33,339 nucleotides of DNA from Pseudomonadota bacterium (GTDB taxonomy: Bacteria; Myxococcota_A; Polyangia; Polyangiales; JAFGIB01): positions 1-33,339 of the forward strand of contig JADGRE010000043.1 of assembly GCA_017881185.1 (NCBI GenBank), given 5' to 3'. Positions 17,325 to 24,594 of this stretch are shown piece after piece; position 1 is the stretch's first letter; each line of letters begins with the position of its first letter. The position numbers were made by a program, and so were the translations under genes. Under the pieces are notes generated by a model. The model had not been told where the DNA came from and made no database searches. It saw only the letters and a program-made list of their open reading frames with translations.

Positions 17325-17722
17325 GGCTCGTAGGTCCGTCCCGAACGGTGGATGCGGCAAGTGCAACGTGGATCAACCAGTGTGCGTACCTACCTCATTA
17401 CACCGGTTCTTGGCGGTGTCACAGAAAAAAGCAGCCGGGGCAGCGAGCCACACGACCCTCAAGATCGCACGCGTCGCGTACAGGATGCCAGTGGCGACTT
17501 GCGCTCAGCGATCGTGGCGAGACGCTGGAAGAGGAAGTTCGGCGTCTGTGTCGCGAGACGCGCGGCTCACAACGGGTGCTGCTGCCGCATCCCTCGGTAG
17601 CCTACCAGCGCCTGAGACGCATAGGATATCTTGCGTCAACTGGACCACGACCACGGTCTATGCGGCTTACGCACCTGCATCGCGACGCGCTGCGGCAGCG
17701 TTACCCACCGAGCGGCTTGGAT
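17325..17722. other. Intergenic stretch without recognisable gene
   Basis: About 400 bases between two leftward genes. Open frames exist on both strands, but they have no protein-like composition or ribosome binding site. The promoter of the six-cysteine lipoprotein should be here, but I cannot point to it. An A6 run at 17425-17430 is not next to a stem. Confidence 0.5.
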
Positions 17723-18295
17723 CTACGGCGTCGCTGGCGCCTTCAAGCGCTCTTCCACGGCGGCGCGCAGTGCCTTGAGCCCCGCGCGGTCCCCGATGGT
17801 CAGTGCTTCTTGTGTGCTGGCGTGCTCGACGTAGAACTGTTCCAGCGCCAAGAGCGCGCCCGCGCGATTGCCGCTCGCGCAGTGCAAGATCACCGGCAGC
17901 GCACCTTCTGCATGCAGCGCTCGGCCAAGCTCACTCGCCTTGGCTTCGGTCAGGTCTTCGGCGCCGTGCACTGGGATCGACACGAAGCGCAGGCCGAGCT
18001 CGCGTGCCAGCGTCCCTTCGGTCGCCGTTTCTCCGTCCGGCAACAAGCTGATCACCGTTCTGTAGCCTGTCGCGTGCGCCTGGCGCAGCTGCGCTTCGCT
18101 GGGCTGCCCGCCGGTCACGATGCCGGGCAGTGGTTGCTGTGCGTTGGGAATGGCGACCAGAGCAGCGGCAACTGGCGCTGCCGCCGGCGTCTCATTGCCG
18201 GACGCGGCTTCGCTCGCAGGCGTGGCGCCGTGGCCGGCGCGAGGCGCCGCGCAGGCGAGCAGACAGGTCGTGAGCAGACAAAGCAGTTTGCGCAT
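17723..18295 (-). CDS. Exported BLH-type (DUF442-like) phosphatase, putative lipoprotein
   Basis: 190 residues. The N-terminus MRKLLCLLTTCLLACAAP is a signal with a lipobox-like LLAC (Cys15), followed by an Ala/Pro-rich linker to about residue 50. The domain starts at VTGGQPSEAQL, continues with YRTVISLLPDGE and FVSIPVHG, and ends with the active-site loop ILHCASGNRAG. Cys139 is the predicted nucleophile and Arg144 the phosphate binder. This CxSGxR spacing is what I recall for the beta-lactamase-hydrolase-like phosphatase family (PF04273), related to dual-specificity phosphatases. A linker and lipid anchor imply a periplasmic role, unlike the usual cytosolic members. The substrate is unknown. 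Confidence 0.82.
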   Translation of the reverse strand: MRKLLCLLTTCLLACAAPRAGHGATPASEAASGNETPAAAPVAAALVAIPNAQQPLPGIVTGGQPSEAQLRQAHATGYRTVISLLPDGETATEGTLARELGLRFVSIPVHGAEDLTEAKASELGRALHAEGALPVILHCASGNRAGALLALEQFYVEHASTQEALTIGDRAGLKALRAAVEERLKAPATP

Positions 18296-18693
18296 AACAG
18301 AGCTCCAGCGTTCGAGTGGCCGCGCGACCGACCCTAATTAGATACGCACGCTCTGGGCGCCGGCGAGGCGCGCGTCACGCGCTCGATTGCGTGACCAGCT
18401 TGCGCGCGTACGTCAAACACAAGGCACGCGCGTTTGCGTCATTGACCGATCAGGGCTATGAGCGACGCACTCACGCCGAGTCACGCAAACCGGTGCGAGC
18501 ACGACGCGCACGCTCGAGAGCAGCGGATCAACCGCACACTGTGACGCGCGCATTGCCCGTTGAAGCACTCGCTTTGTATGGCTGCGCACTCGAGCCAGAC
18601 TGTCGACAGCCAAGCGCATGGGTTATGTTGCGCGCCGTCGGCGGGGGAGCAGACGTTCTGTATCCGACGCGCCGCAATCAAAGGAGCTCGCCC
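18296..18693. other. Intergenic stretch without recognisable gene
   Basis: About 400 bases between divergent genes. A local AT-rich patch (CTAATTAGATA near 18334-18344) may be part of the promoter for the leftward phosphatase. The frame of the gene at 18694 is open upstream to 18316, but that part has no protein-like composition, and a good ribosome binding site stands directly before 18694. Confidence 0.5.
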
Positions 18694-19002
18694 ATGTTCG
18701 TGATCCGAAGCATCGCGCAGGCACAGTCCGGTCGTCGTGACGAGGCCGTGGCACTCATGAAGGAATTCGCCGCGGAGAGCCGCAAGGAGCTCGGACAGCC
18801 CGAGGCACGCATTCTGACGGGCTCGATCGGGCCCACGGACAGCACCGTGGTGATGGAGTCCGTGGTCAAGAGCCTGGCGGAATTCGAGCAGGGCCTCGAA
18901 GCCACCAACAAGTGGGCCGGCATGCAGCGCTACGGCAAGAAGTTCGCCGAGCTCTTCATTTCCGGGACCCACCACTTCGAGATCTATCGAATCCATCCGT
19001 AG
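18694..19002 (+). CDS. Small cytosolic protein, possibly a dimeric alpha/beta-barrel (NIPSNAP/ABM-like)
   Basis: 102 residues. An AAAGGAG ribosome binding site lies seven bases before the ATG and fixes the start. FVIRSIAQAQSGRRDEAVAL begins as a beta-strand followed by a helix. SIGPTDSTVVMESVVKSLAEFEQGL and ISGTHHFEIYRIHP supply further strand/helix/strand elements, the layout of small ferredoxin-like dimeric barrels (antibiotic-monooxygenase or NIPSNAP type). No signal peptide is visible. The fold is inferred from pattern only, and the function is unknown. Confidence 0.75.
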   Translation: MFVIRSIAQAQSGRRDEAVALMKEFAAESRKELGQPEARILTGSIGPTDSTVVMESVVKSLAEFEQGLEATNKWAGMQRYGKKFAELFISGTHHFEIYRIHP

Positions 19003-19274
19003 CCACACGCTGACGCCCCCAGGTGCGCGCGGTCAACGCAAGACGTAGGCCGCGCCGCCGTTCAGGGGGTTGTCGCTGGTCTGGTCGCCGCCGATGCCTC
19101 AGGTCGTTGCGTTGGGCTTGCACCACCGTAGCGGCCTACGTTGCTGCTGACGACCAAGCGCTACGCCGATCGACGAGGATTGGGTGCGCGTCTAATCGTG
19201 CTGCGCCTGCGTGCTGCACCCGCAGATGCACTGACGATGTACGCGCCGAAGAGAGCGCGCTATGGTCCGCGCCC

Positions 19275-20279
19275 ATGCAAACACTGGTGACCGGGGGTAC
19301 GGGGTTGATCGGCAACGCGCTCGTCAAGCAGTTGGTCGAGCAAGGGCACAGCGTTCGTGCGTTGGTACGCGACGTCGAACGTGCCAAGCCGCTGATGGCG
19401 GCAAGCGTTGAACGTGTGCGCGGCGACATCGAGGATCCGGCCTCGCTCGCTGCCGCGATGCGTGACGTCGCGTGGGTGTTCCACGTCGCGGGCATGCCGG
19501 AGCAGTGGCAGGCGGACTCGAGCGTGTTCGCGCGCGTGAACACGCTCGGCACCGCGAACGTGATGCAGGCTGCCCTCGCCGCAGGCGTCACTCGCGTGGT
19601 TCACACCTCGACCATGGACGTGTTCGCGGCCGAGCCGGGTGGGACGCTGGTCGAGACCAAGCTCGATCCCAATCCCAAGGCGACGCCCTACGAACGCTCG
19701 AAACAGGCCGCAGAACGCGAAGTCGAAGCCGTTCGCGCTCGGGGTTTGGACGTCGTGTACGTCTGCCCAGGAGCCGTCTACGGGCCAAGTCCCGCGCACG
19801 TCGGCCTCAACTCGTTCTTCATCGAATTCCTCAACGGTCGAATGCCGATGCTGCCGCCCGGCGGTCTGGCGCTGGCGTACGTGTGCGGCGTGGCCGCCAT
19901 GCACATCGCGGCCGCGCAGCGCGGGCGCAGTGGAGAGCGCTACCTGGTTGGTGACGAACACCTCACGACTGCCGAGCTGGCTTCGCTGATCGCGCGCGAA
20001 GCGGGGATCGCAAAAGTCCCGCGCGTTGCGCCCGTGTGGCTCATGAAAGCACTGGCGCATGCCTCTGCACCGCTGGCGCGCATCTTTGGCTTCCAGCCCA
20101 TGGTCGCGCCCAGTCAGCTCGAGGCTCTGCTCTGGGATCCGCGCATCGATGCGAGCAAGGCGCAGCGCGAGCTCGGCTTCGTCCCGACGCCGGTCATCGA
20201 AGGCGTGCGGGCCACCATCGCGTGCCTGCGAGAGCAACGGCTCGTGCCTTCACCCGCGCCCGCGCCAGCACGGGCTTGA
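19275..20279 (+). CDS. NAD(P)-dependent extended SDR, 3-beta-hydroxysteroid dehydrogenase / dihydroflavonol reductase-like
   Basis: 334 residues. The Rossmann motif TGGTGLIGN is at residues 6-14, GDIEDPASL contains the usual Asp after the third strand, and the catalytic set is Ser/Thr in HTSTMDVF (110-117) with Tyr139 and Lys143 in YERSK. PGAVYGPSPAH and the C-terminal helix set fit the 3-beta-HSD / HpnA-like branch. The reaction would be NAD(P)-linked oxidation or reduction of a hydroxyl/keto group on a sterol, hopanoid sugar or similar substrate. It lies just upstream of the sterol-oxidase-like cluster but is separated by a 210-base gap with its own regulatory features, so membership is not certain. 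The frame is open to 19023, but the family sequence starts at ATG 19275. Confidence 0.88.
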   Translation: MQTLVTGGTGLIGNALVKQLVEQGHSVRALVRDVERAKPLMAASVERVRGDIEDPASLAAAMRDVAWVFHVAGMPEQWQADSSVFARVNTLGTANVMQAALAAGVTRVVHTSTMDVFAAEPGGTLVETKLDPNPKATPYERSKQAAEREVEAVRARGLDVVYVCPGAVYGPSPAHVGLNSFFIEFLNGRMPMLPPGGLALAYVCGVAAMHIAAAQRGRSGERYLVGDEHLTTAELASLIAREAGIAKVPRVAPVWLMKALAHASAPLARIFGFQPMVAPSQLEALLWDPRIDASKAQRELGFVPTPVIEGVRATIACLREQRLVPSPAPAPARA

Positions 20280-20295
20280 GCCGCGGCGTCTTGCT

Positions 20296-20308
20296 CGTTC
20301 ACTGAACG
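20296..20308. promoter_or_regulatory. 13-bp palindrome CGTTCACTGAACG, candidate operator
   Basis: Perfect inverted repeat with a single central base, just after the SDR stop and upstream of the six-gene cluster. It shares the TTCAC core with a second inverted repeat at 20350-20363. Operator function is inferred from position and symmetry. Confidence 0.3.
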
Positions 20309-20349
20309 CGCGTCTACGCGAGACTTGGCCGACGCGTGTGCGCCATTGT

Positions 20350-20363
20350 TTCACCGTGGTGAA
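20350..20363. promoter_or_regulatory. Inverted repeat TTCACC-GT-GGTGAA, candidate operator of the cluster
   Basis: Six-base arms separated by GT lie 37 bases before a TTGACG hexamer. The size and symmetry suit a TetR- or GntR-type dimer site. No regulator gene is adjacent in the window. Confidence 0.35.
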
Positions 20364-20400
20364 CTCGGCGCGACCTTCGGAGGGCGCGTACGTCTTTGCG

Positions 20401-20431
20401 TTGACGAGGGAACTACGCTCCGATTACGTTA
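20401..20431 (+). promoter_or_regulatory. Possible sigma-70 promoter for the six-gene cluster
   Basis: TTGACG at 20401-20406 matches the -35 consensus in five of six positions. A poor -10 (TACGTT, 20426-20431) follows after 19 bases. The start codon of the first gene is 57 bases further on. Confidence 0.3.
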
Positions 20432-20488
20432 CCCGGACTTTTCGGAGCGGCCGTACTGTTCGAGCACCGAGTACGAAGGGGCAAGCCA

Positions 20489-21091
20489 ATGACGCAACCG
20501 GGGATCACGTTTCGGGAAACGATGGCCGGGTTCTTTGCGCTCGGTCCGACCGATCCGGCGCAAGGCGATGCGCTGGGCGAGGACGCCGGCACGCAGCTGA
20601 CGATGCAGGCAACCATCGACATCGACGATGTGCGCCGCTTCATCGAGGATCCCGATCACCTCGGATCGTTGAACGGCCGCATCACCTTCGGCCCGCTGGG
20701 CACGGTGACGTCGACCAAAGGCGTCTTCAATCTGTTCCGGCCGACCAGTGACCGCACGCTCAAGCTCATGGTCTATGAGCTGGCGTTCACGCACGAGGGC
20801 AAGGACTACTACCTGGCCGGTCGCAAGGAAGTTCGCGACAACCCGGTCATCGATCTGTGGCACGACACGACCACGCTGCTAACGCAGCTGCACCTGGGCA
20901 CCGACAAGACCGGGCCGGTCGTCGGTGCTGGCGTGCTCACCCTGAGCGTCAAGGAGCTGCTGAAATTGCTCTCCACCGCCCGTGCCACCAACGCCTCGAC
21001 GCCGACCGAGTCGGCCGCAGCGATGGGCACCTTCTTCAGCTTTTTTCTCGGCGAGCTCTGGCACACCTACGGTCCGCGCTTCGCGCGCTGA
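20489..21091 (+). CDS. Conserved domain of unknown function found with GMC sterol oxidases
   Basis: 200 residues. A purine-rich ribosome binding site (AAGGGG, 20476-20481) precedes the ATG. The sequence begins ITFRETMAGFFALGPTDPA and continues with TIDIDDVRRFIEDPDHLGS, GVFNLFRPTSD, YYLAGRKEVRDNP and WHDTTTLLTQLH, ending FFLGELWHTYG. From memory (unverified), the same motif series forms an internal domain of long actinobacterial GMC-oxidoreductase polypeptides that also contain an alpha/beta hydrolase. Here it is a separate gene heading a cluster that carries those other parts as separate genes. It has no signal peptide and no obvious catalytic residues; the beta-rich pattern with a sheet-forming centre suggests a lipid- or sterol-binding domain. 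That is inference. Confidence 0.8.
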   Translation: MTQPGITFRETMAGFFALGPTDPAQGDALGEDAGTQLTMQATIDIDDVRRFIEDPDHLGSLNGRITFGPLGTVTSTKGVFNLFRPTSDRTLKLMVYELAFTHEGKDYYLAGRKEVRDNPVIDLWHDTTTLLTQLHLGTDKTGPVVGAGVLTLSVKELLKLLSTARATNASTPTESAAAMGTFFSFFLGELWHTYGPRFAR

Positions 21092-21130
21092 CGTTCGCTG
21101 ACGCGCGCGCTGCGCCAATCAGGAATCGCC

Positions 21131-22201
21131 ATGACCCAGGATGCGTTGCAGCCGAAGCAGATTCCCGCTCGTAAGGGCGAGCAGATCATTCCGCCAGAGC
21201 CCGGCTTTCCGTTCTTCGAGCAAGCCGAGCGCGTGCCCTTCGATTTTCGCGACAGTCAGCTGAAAGCCGACAGCGCTTGGTGGATGGCCGAGTTCTCGCG
21301 GCTCGCGTACGTCGACCGCACGCGCGCGCAGCGTGAGCTGGCGCGCGTCGGGCTGCCAGGCTTCTACTGGAAGAGCGCAGGTAGCACGCAGCTCTTCATC
21401 GCTCATAACGACGACTTCGTCGTGCTCGCCTACCGCGGCACGGAGGTCAAGCGCCTCAATGGCCTCGAAGACGTGTTCACGGATGTGGACGCAGATCTCG
21501 TGCGTTGGTCAGGGCCATTCGGCGCCTCGTCCGGCGCTTCCGGTGCCGCAAAGGTGCACGACGGCTTCGCGAAGGCGTTCGCGAGCGTCTTTCCCGGCGA
21601 CGATGGCGTGCAGACGCAGCTGGCCACGCTACGCGCAGAGCGACCGACGCGGCCGCTGTTCGTGACGGGACATAGCTTGGGCGCGGGCTTGGCGACGCTC
21701 ACGGCGGCGCGCCTCGGCAGCGCCCTGCGCGCACTCTACACCTTCGGCTCACCACGGGTCGGCAACGCGGCGTTCGTGCGTCAGGTCCACGTGCCCAACT
21801 ATCGCTTCGTTCACAACAACGACTGGGTTCCGCACGTAGCCCCTCGCAATCCCCTCGCGATCATCGGCCTTTCGAGTTACGAGCACTTGGGCAGGCTGCG
21901 CTATATCGCCGCCGACAGCCGCGTGCACGACAACCCGACGCTCAGCCAACAGCTCGTGCTCGGGGTGCAGGGGGCGATTGCGTATCAGCTCGAAGCCGCC
22001 AGCGCGCTCTTCGCCTCGGTCGATCGTGGCCTCGGCCGCCTGTCGCCACGCCTGTCGATCCCGTTCGACATGTTCGCCGATCACGCGATCGTGCTGTATT
22101 CGCTGCACCTGTGGAACCACCTGGTCGCGACGCGGCGCGCGAGCTCCGTGCACACGTCAGCTGCCACTAGCAACCCACGGCGAGCGCCGAGCCTCGGTTG
22201 A
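21131..22201 (+). CDS. Class-3 lipase (alpha/beta hydrolase)
   Basis: 356 residues. After about 45 variable residues the fold runs: strand with FVVLAYRGTEV (about 96-106), DVFTDVDADLV, VHDGFAKAF, then the nucleophile elbow FVTGHSLGAGLATL with Ser182. The rest of the triad is Asp231 (HNNDWVPHV) and His252 (SYEHLG), the family-typical order for PF01764 triacylglycerol lipases. No signal peptide is visible, so it would act in the cytosol unless exported by another route. It lies 39 bases downstream of the preceding gene with an AGGAA ribosome binding site. In this setting it could free fatty acids from sterol esters or neutral lipids before ring oxidation; that is inference. Confidence 0.92.
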   Translation: MTQDALQPKQIPARKGEQIIPPEPGFPFFEQAERVPFDFRDSQLKADSAWWMAEFSRLAYVDRTRAQRELARVGLPGFYWKSAGSTQLFIAHNDDFVVLAYRGTEVKRLNGLEDVFTDVDADLVRWSGPFGASSGASGAAKVHDGFAKAFASVFPGDDGVQTQLATLRAERPTRPLFVTGHSLGAGLATLTAARLGSALRALYTFGSPRVGNAAFVRQVHVPNYRFVHNNDWVPHVAPRNPLAIIGLSSYEHLGRLRYIAADSRVHDNPTLSQQLVLGVQGAIAYQLEAASALFASVDRGLGRLSPRLSIPFDMFADHAIVLYSLHLWNHLVATRRASSVHTSAATSNPRRAPSLG

Positions 22202-22263
22202 GCCGCGGAGCTCGCGCCCGCGCTGCCGCTCGCCCAAGAGCCGACATCCTCGAGGAGCCCATC

Positions 22264-23343
22264 ATGCAGATCGATTTTCATCACGCCGTGACCTACGTGT
22301 GCTCGCGCCTGGCTGGCTTCGAGCGGGCCCAGGCCGAGGTCATCGCCTACGCGTCGCAATACGTCGATGACGCCACCGAGCAGGGCGTGGTCACCTTCGA
22401 CAACGGCGCGCTCTATCAGCGCAGCAGCTCCGCCCACAAGATGCTCGACTATCGTAACTTCCAGGCGCTGGCGGATCACCGCGTCTGGCTGCCGTTTCAC
22501 TTCTTGCCGGGCAATGGGGGCTCCGAAGCGAAGGCCGACGCCGTCGGAGCGGAGGATTGGATCGAGCGCTTGGTGTGCCGTCCCAATAGCCCGGTCGCCA
22601 GAGCGATGATGCGTCGCTGCATCGCTAAGCGCGAAGAGCCGTACGCACTGCTGCAGCTCGGCATCGCGCTGCACACCTATATCGACACCTGGGCGCACCA
22701 GGGCTTCGTCGGCTTTCGGCACGACATCAATCTTGCAAGCGATCTGGGCAGCCACGACCAGAAGCACGACGCGCTCTGCCGCTACATCTCCGACAAGCTG
22801 GCCAACTACTTCGTGGATGCAGCGCTGCCGCTCGGCCACGGTACGGTGCTCAGCTTGCCCGATCGCCCGTACCTGCAGTGGCACTACCGTGATTACCGCG
22901 GACAGCTGATCGAGCGCGACAACCCCAACGACTTCCTGGCCGCGGCCGATCACATGTTTCAGGTGTTGTGTGGCCACCGCAAGGGAACGCTGGACGACGC
23001 CCTGCCCGGGCTGCCGGAGCCTGACCGCAGCCGCCTGGACGAGCTGCTGCGCACGCTCACCGACGATGACGAAAATGCACGACACGCAGCCTGGCTTCGC
23101 GCCATCGCCGACGGAGCTTTCAGCTTCGGCAAAGAAGACGTGCAGTACACGCTGACCGGGCCGGGCTCGTGGGAGCACTTGGCGCTCGGGCGCATCGCAG
23201 ACAAGGACGAGCCGCAACCCATCTTCAGCTACAGCAGCGGCTTTCTCGGCAGTCACTGGAAGCTCTTCAACGATGCGTTGCAGGCGCAGCGCTTCGACGT
23301 CTTGCATGTCGTCTTGCCCAGCTTCGGCCTGTGCGCCGCCTGA
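22264..23343 (+). CDS. DUF6765-like protein, possible metal-dependent hydrolase
   Basis: 359 residues from ATG 22264, preceded by GAGGAG. The sequence starts MQIDFHHAVTYVCSRLAGF and contains QYVDDAT, SSAHKMLDYRNF and the signature LHTYIDTWAHQGFVG. This ordering of Asp4, His6, His7, Asp35/Asp36, His58, His137, Asp141 and His145 is what I recall for DUF6765. The all-helical His/Asp pattern recalls zinc-dependent phospholipase C / S1-P1 nuclease folds, in which an HxxxDxxxH helix binds metal. A metal-dependent lipid or phosphoester hydrolase is therefore plausible but unproven. No signal peptide. Its position between a lipase and a hydrolase supports a lipid-processing role. Confidence 0.78.
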   Translation: MQIDFHHAVTYVCSRLAGFERAQAEVIAYASQYVDDATEQGVVTFDNGALYQRSSSAHKMLDYRNFQALADHRVWLPFHFLPGNGGSEAKADAVGAEDWIERLVCRPNSPVARAMMRRCIAKREEPYALLQLGIALHTYIDTWAHQGFVGFRHDINLASDLGSHDQKHDALCRYISDKLANYFVDAALPLGHGTVLSLPDRPYLQWHYRDYRGQLIERDNPNDFLAAADHMFQVLCGHRKGTLDDALPGLPEPDRSRLDELLRTLTDDDENARHAAWLRAIADGAFSFGKEDVQYTLTGPGSWEHLALGRIADKDEPQPIFSYSSGFLGSHWKLFNDALQAQRFDVLHVVLPSFGLCAA

Positions 23344-23357
23344 TTCAAAGGAACCCC

Positions 23358-24533
23358 ATGAACCGCCAGATACCCCTGTTCACTCTCGAAGGCGTCAAAG
23401 ACGCCGACATCAGCGTCCACGAGTTCACCACCGCGGACCAGCTCGGGCTGAGCATGCTGCGCTTCAAGAAGGCGGCGTGCGACGACGTCGTGATGGTCGT
23501 GCATGGACTGACGACCTCCAGCGACATGTTCATCATGCCGGAGCACAAGAACCTGGTCACTTACCTGCACGAGCAGGGCTTCACCGATGTCTGGACGCTC
23601 GACTACCGCATGAGCAATCGGCACTCGTACAACCTGAAGCGCCATCGCTTCACCATGGACGACATCGCGCTCTTCGACTTCCCGGCGGCGCTACGGGCGT
23701 TGCGTGCGCAGATCGGTGACCGTCGCGTGCACGTGATCTGTCACTGCCTCGGCTCCGTCTCGTTCATGATGAGCCTGTTCGGCGGTGCGGTCGACGGCAT
23801 CTCCAGCGTGATCGCCAACAGCGTCGCGTTGACCCCGCGCGTGCCTGCCTGGTCCTCGGTGAAGCTGCGCATCGCGCCGTTCCTGATCGACTACGTGGTC
23901 AACCAGCCGTACGTCGACCCGCTCTGGAGCGAAGATCGCGGCCTGACGGTCGGCAAGATGCTCTCGAAGGCGGTGTCGATGTTCCACCACGAGTGCGACG
24001 TTCCCGCATGCCACATGCTCAGCCTGATGTGGGGCACCGGCTGGCCCGCGCTGTACGAGCACTCGAACCTGCTGGACGTGACGCACGCACGTGGTGGCGA
24101 CCTCTACGGTGGCACCAGCGTCAACTACTTCCGCCACGTGCACAAGATGGTCCAAGCCGGCAATCGCGCCGTGAAGTACGACCCGAGCGATACGCGCTTG
24201 TCGGCGCTCCCCGACGACTACCTGAAGAACGCAGCGGCCATCGAGACGCCGGTGCTGTTCATGACGGGCAAGAACAACCGCGTGTTTGCCGACTCGAACA
24301 TCGTTTGCCACAAGGTACTCAACGAGCTCGCGCCAGGCCGCCATCAGCTGCAGGTGTTCGAGGGCTACGGCCATCAAGATCCCTTCATGGGAAAGAACAA
24401 CCACATCGACATCTTCCCGCGCTTGGTCGAGTTCCTGCGCGAGAAGAGCCATGGCTACCCGAAGATCAGCGACACGGCGCCCAAGCAGCGCGAACGAGCG
24501 CTCCTCGCCACAGCCACAGGCACCACGAACTAG
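23358..24533 (+). CDS. Alpha/beta hydrolase with cysteine in the nucleophile position
   Basis: 391 residues from ATG 23358 (AAAGGAAC ribosome binding site, 14 bases after the previous stop). The fold shows VVMVVHGLTTSSDMF (HG oxyanion loop, about 44-58), DVWTLDYRMSNRHS, then the nucleophile elbow VHVICHCLGSVSFMMS. The usual G-x-S-x-G is replaced here by C-H-C-L-G, so Cys130 would be the nucleophile. The C-terminal acid/His part is FMTGKNNRVFADSN (Asp312 candidate) and FEGYGHQDPF (His339). A Cys in this place is known in PHA synthases (GxCxG) and dienelactone hydrolases. The product may therefore be an acyltransferase, thioester-handling or lactone-opening enzyme rather than a plain esterase. 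No signal peptide is visible. Confidence 0.88.
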   Translation: MNRQIPLFTLEGVKDADISVHEFTTADQLGLSMLRFKKAACDDVVMVVHGLTTSSDMFIMPEHKNLVTYLHEQGFTDVWTLDYRMSNRHSYNLKRHRFTMDDIALFDFPAALRALRAQIGDRRVHVICHCLGSVSFMMSLFGGAVDGISSVIANSVALTPRVPAWSSVKLRIAPFLIDYVVNQPYVDPLWSEDRGLTVGKMLSKAVSMFHHECDVPACHMLSLMWGTGWPALYEHSNLLDVTHARGGDLYGGTSVNYFRHVHKMVQAGNRAVKYDPSDTRLSALPDDYLKNAAAIETPVLFMTGKNNRVFADSNIVCHKVLNELAPGRHQLQVFEGYGHQDPFMGKNNHIDIFPRLVEFLREKSHGYPKISDTAPKQRERALLATATGTTN

Positions 24534-24594
24534 GCGTCGCACCGGACGCTTCCACGAGCGTCCGGTCACTCGACACATCGCGAAGGGACACGAG

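Noticed and set aside
17421-17445. A-run next to a GC-rich stretch as intrinsic terminator for leftward transcription
   Set aside because: The bases beside the run do not form a stable inverted repeat, and the nearest upstream stop is about 300 bases away.
17278-17778. Plus-strand frame of 166 codons in the gap before the phosphatase gene
   Set aside because: No ribosome binding site; Ala/Arg/Ser/Thr-rich noise. It overlaps the starts and ends of two supported minus-strand genes.
19023-19274. N-terminal extension of the SDR gene
   Set aside because: The frame is open, but the sequence is Arg/Cys-rich and the Rossmann motif begins six residues after ATG 19275, as expected for the family.
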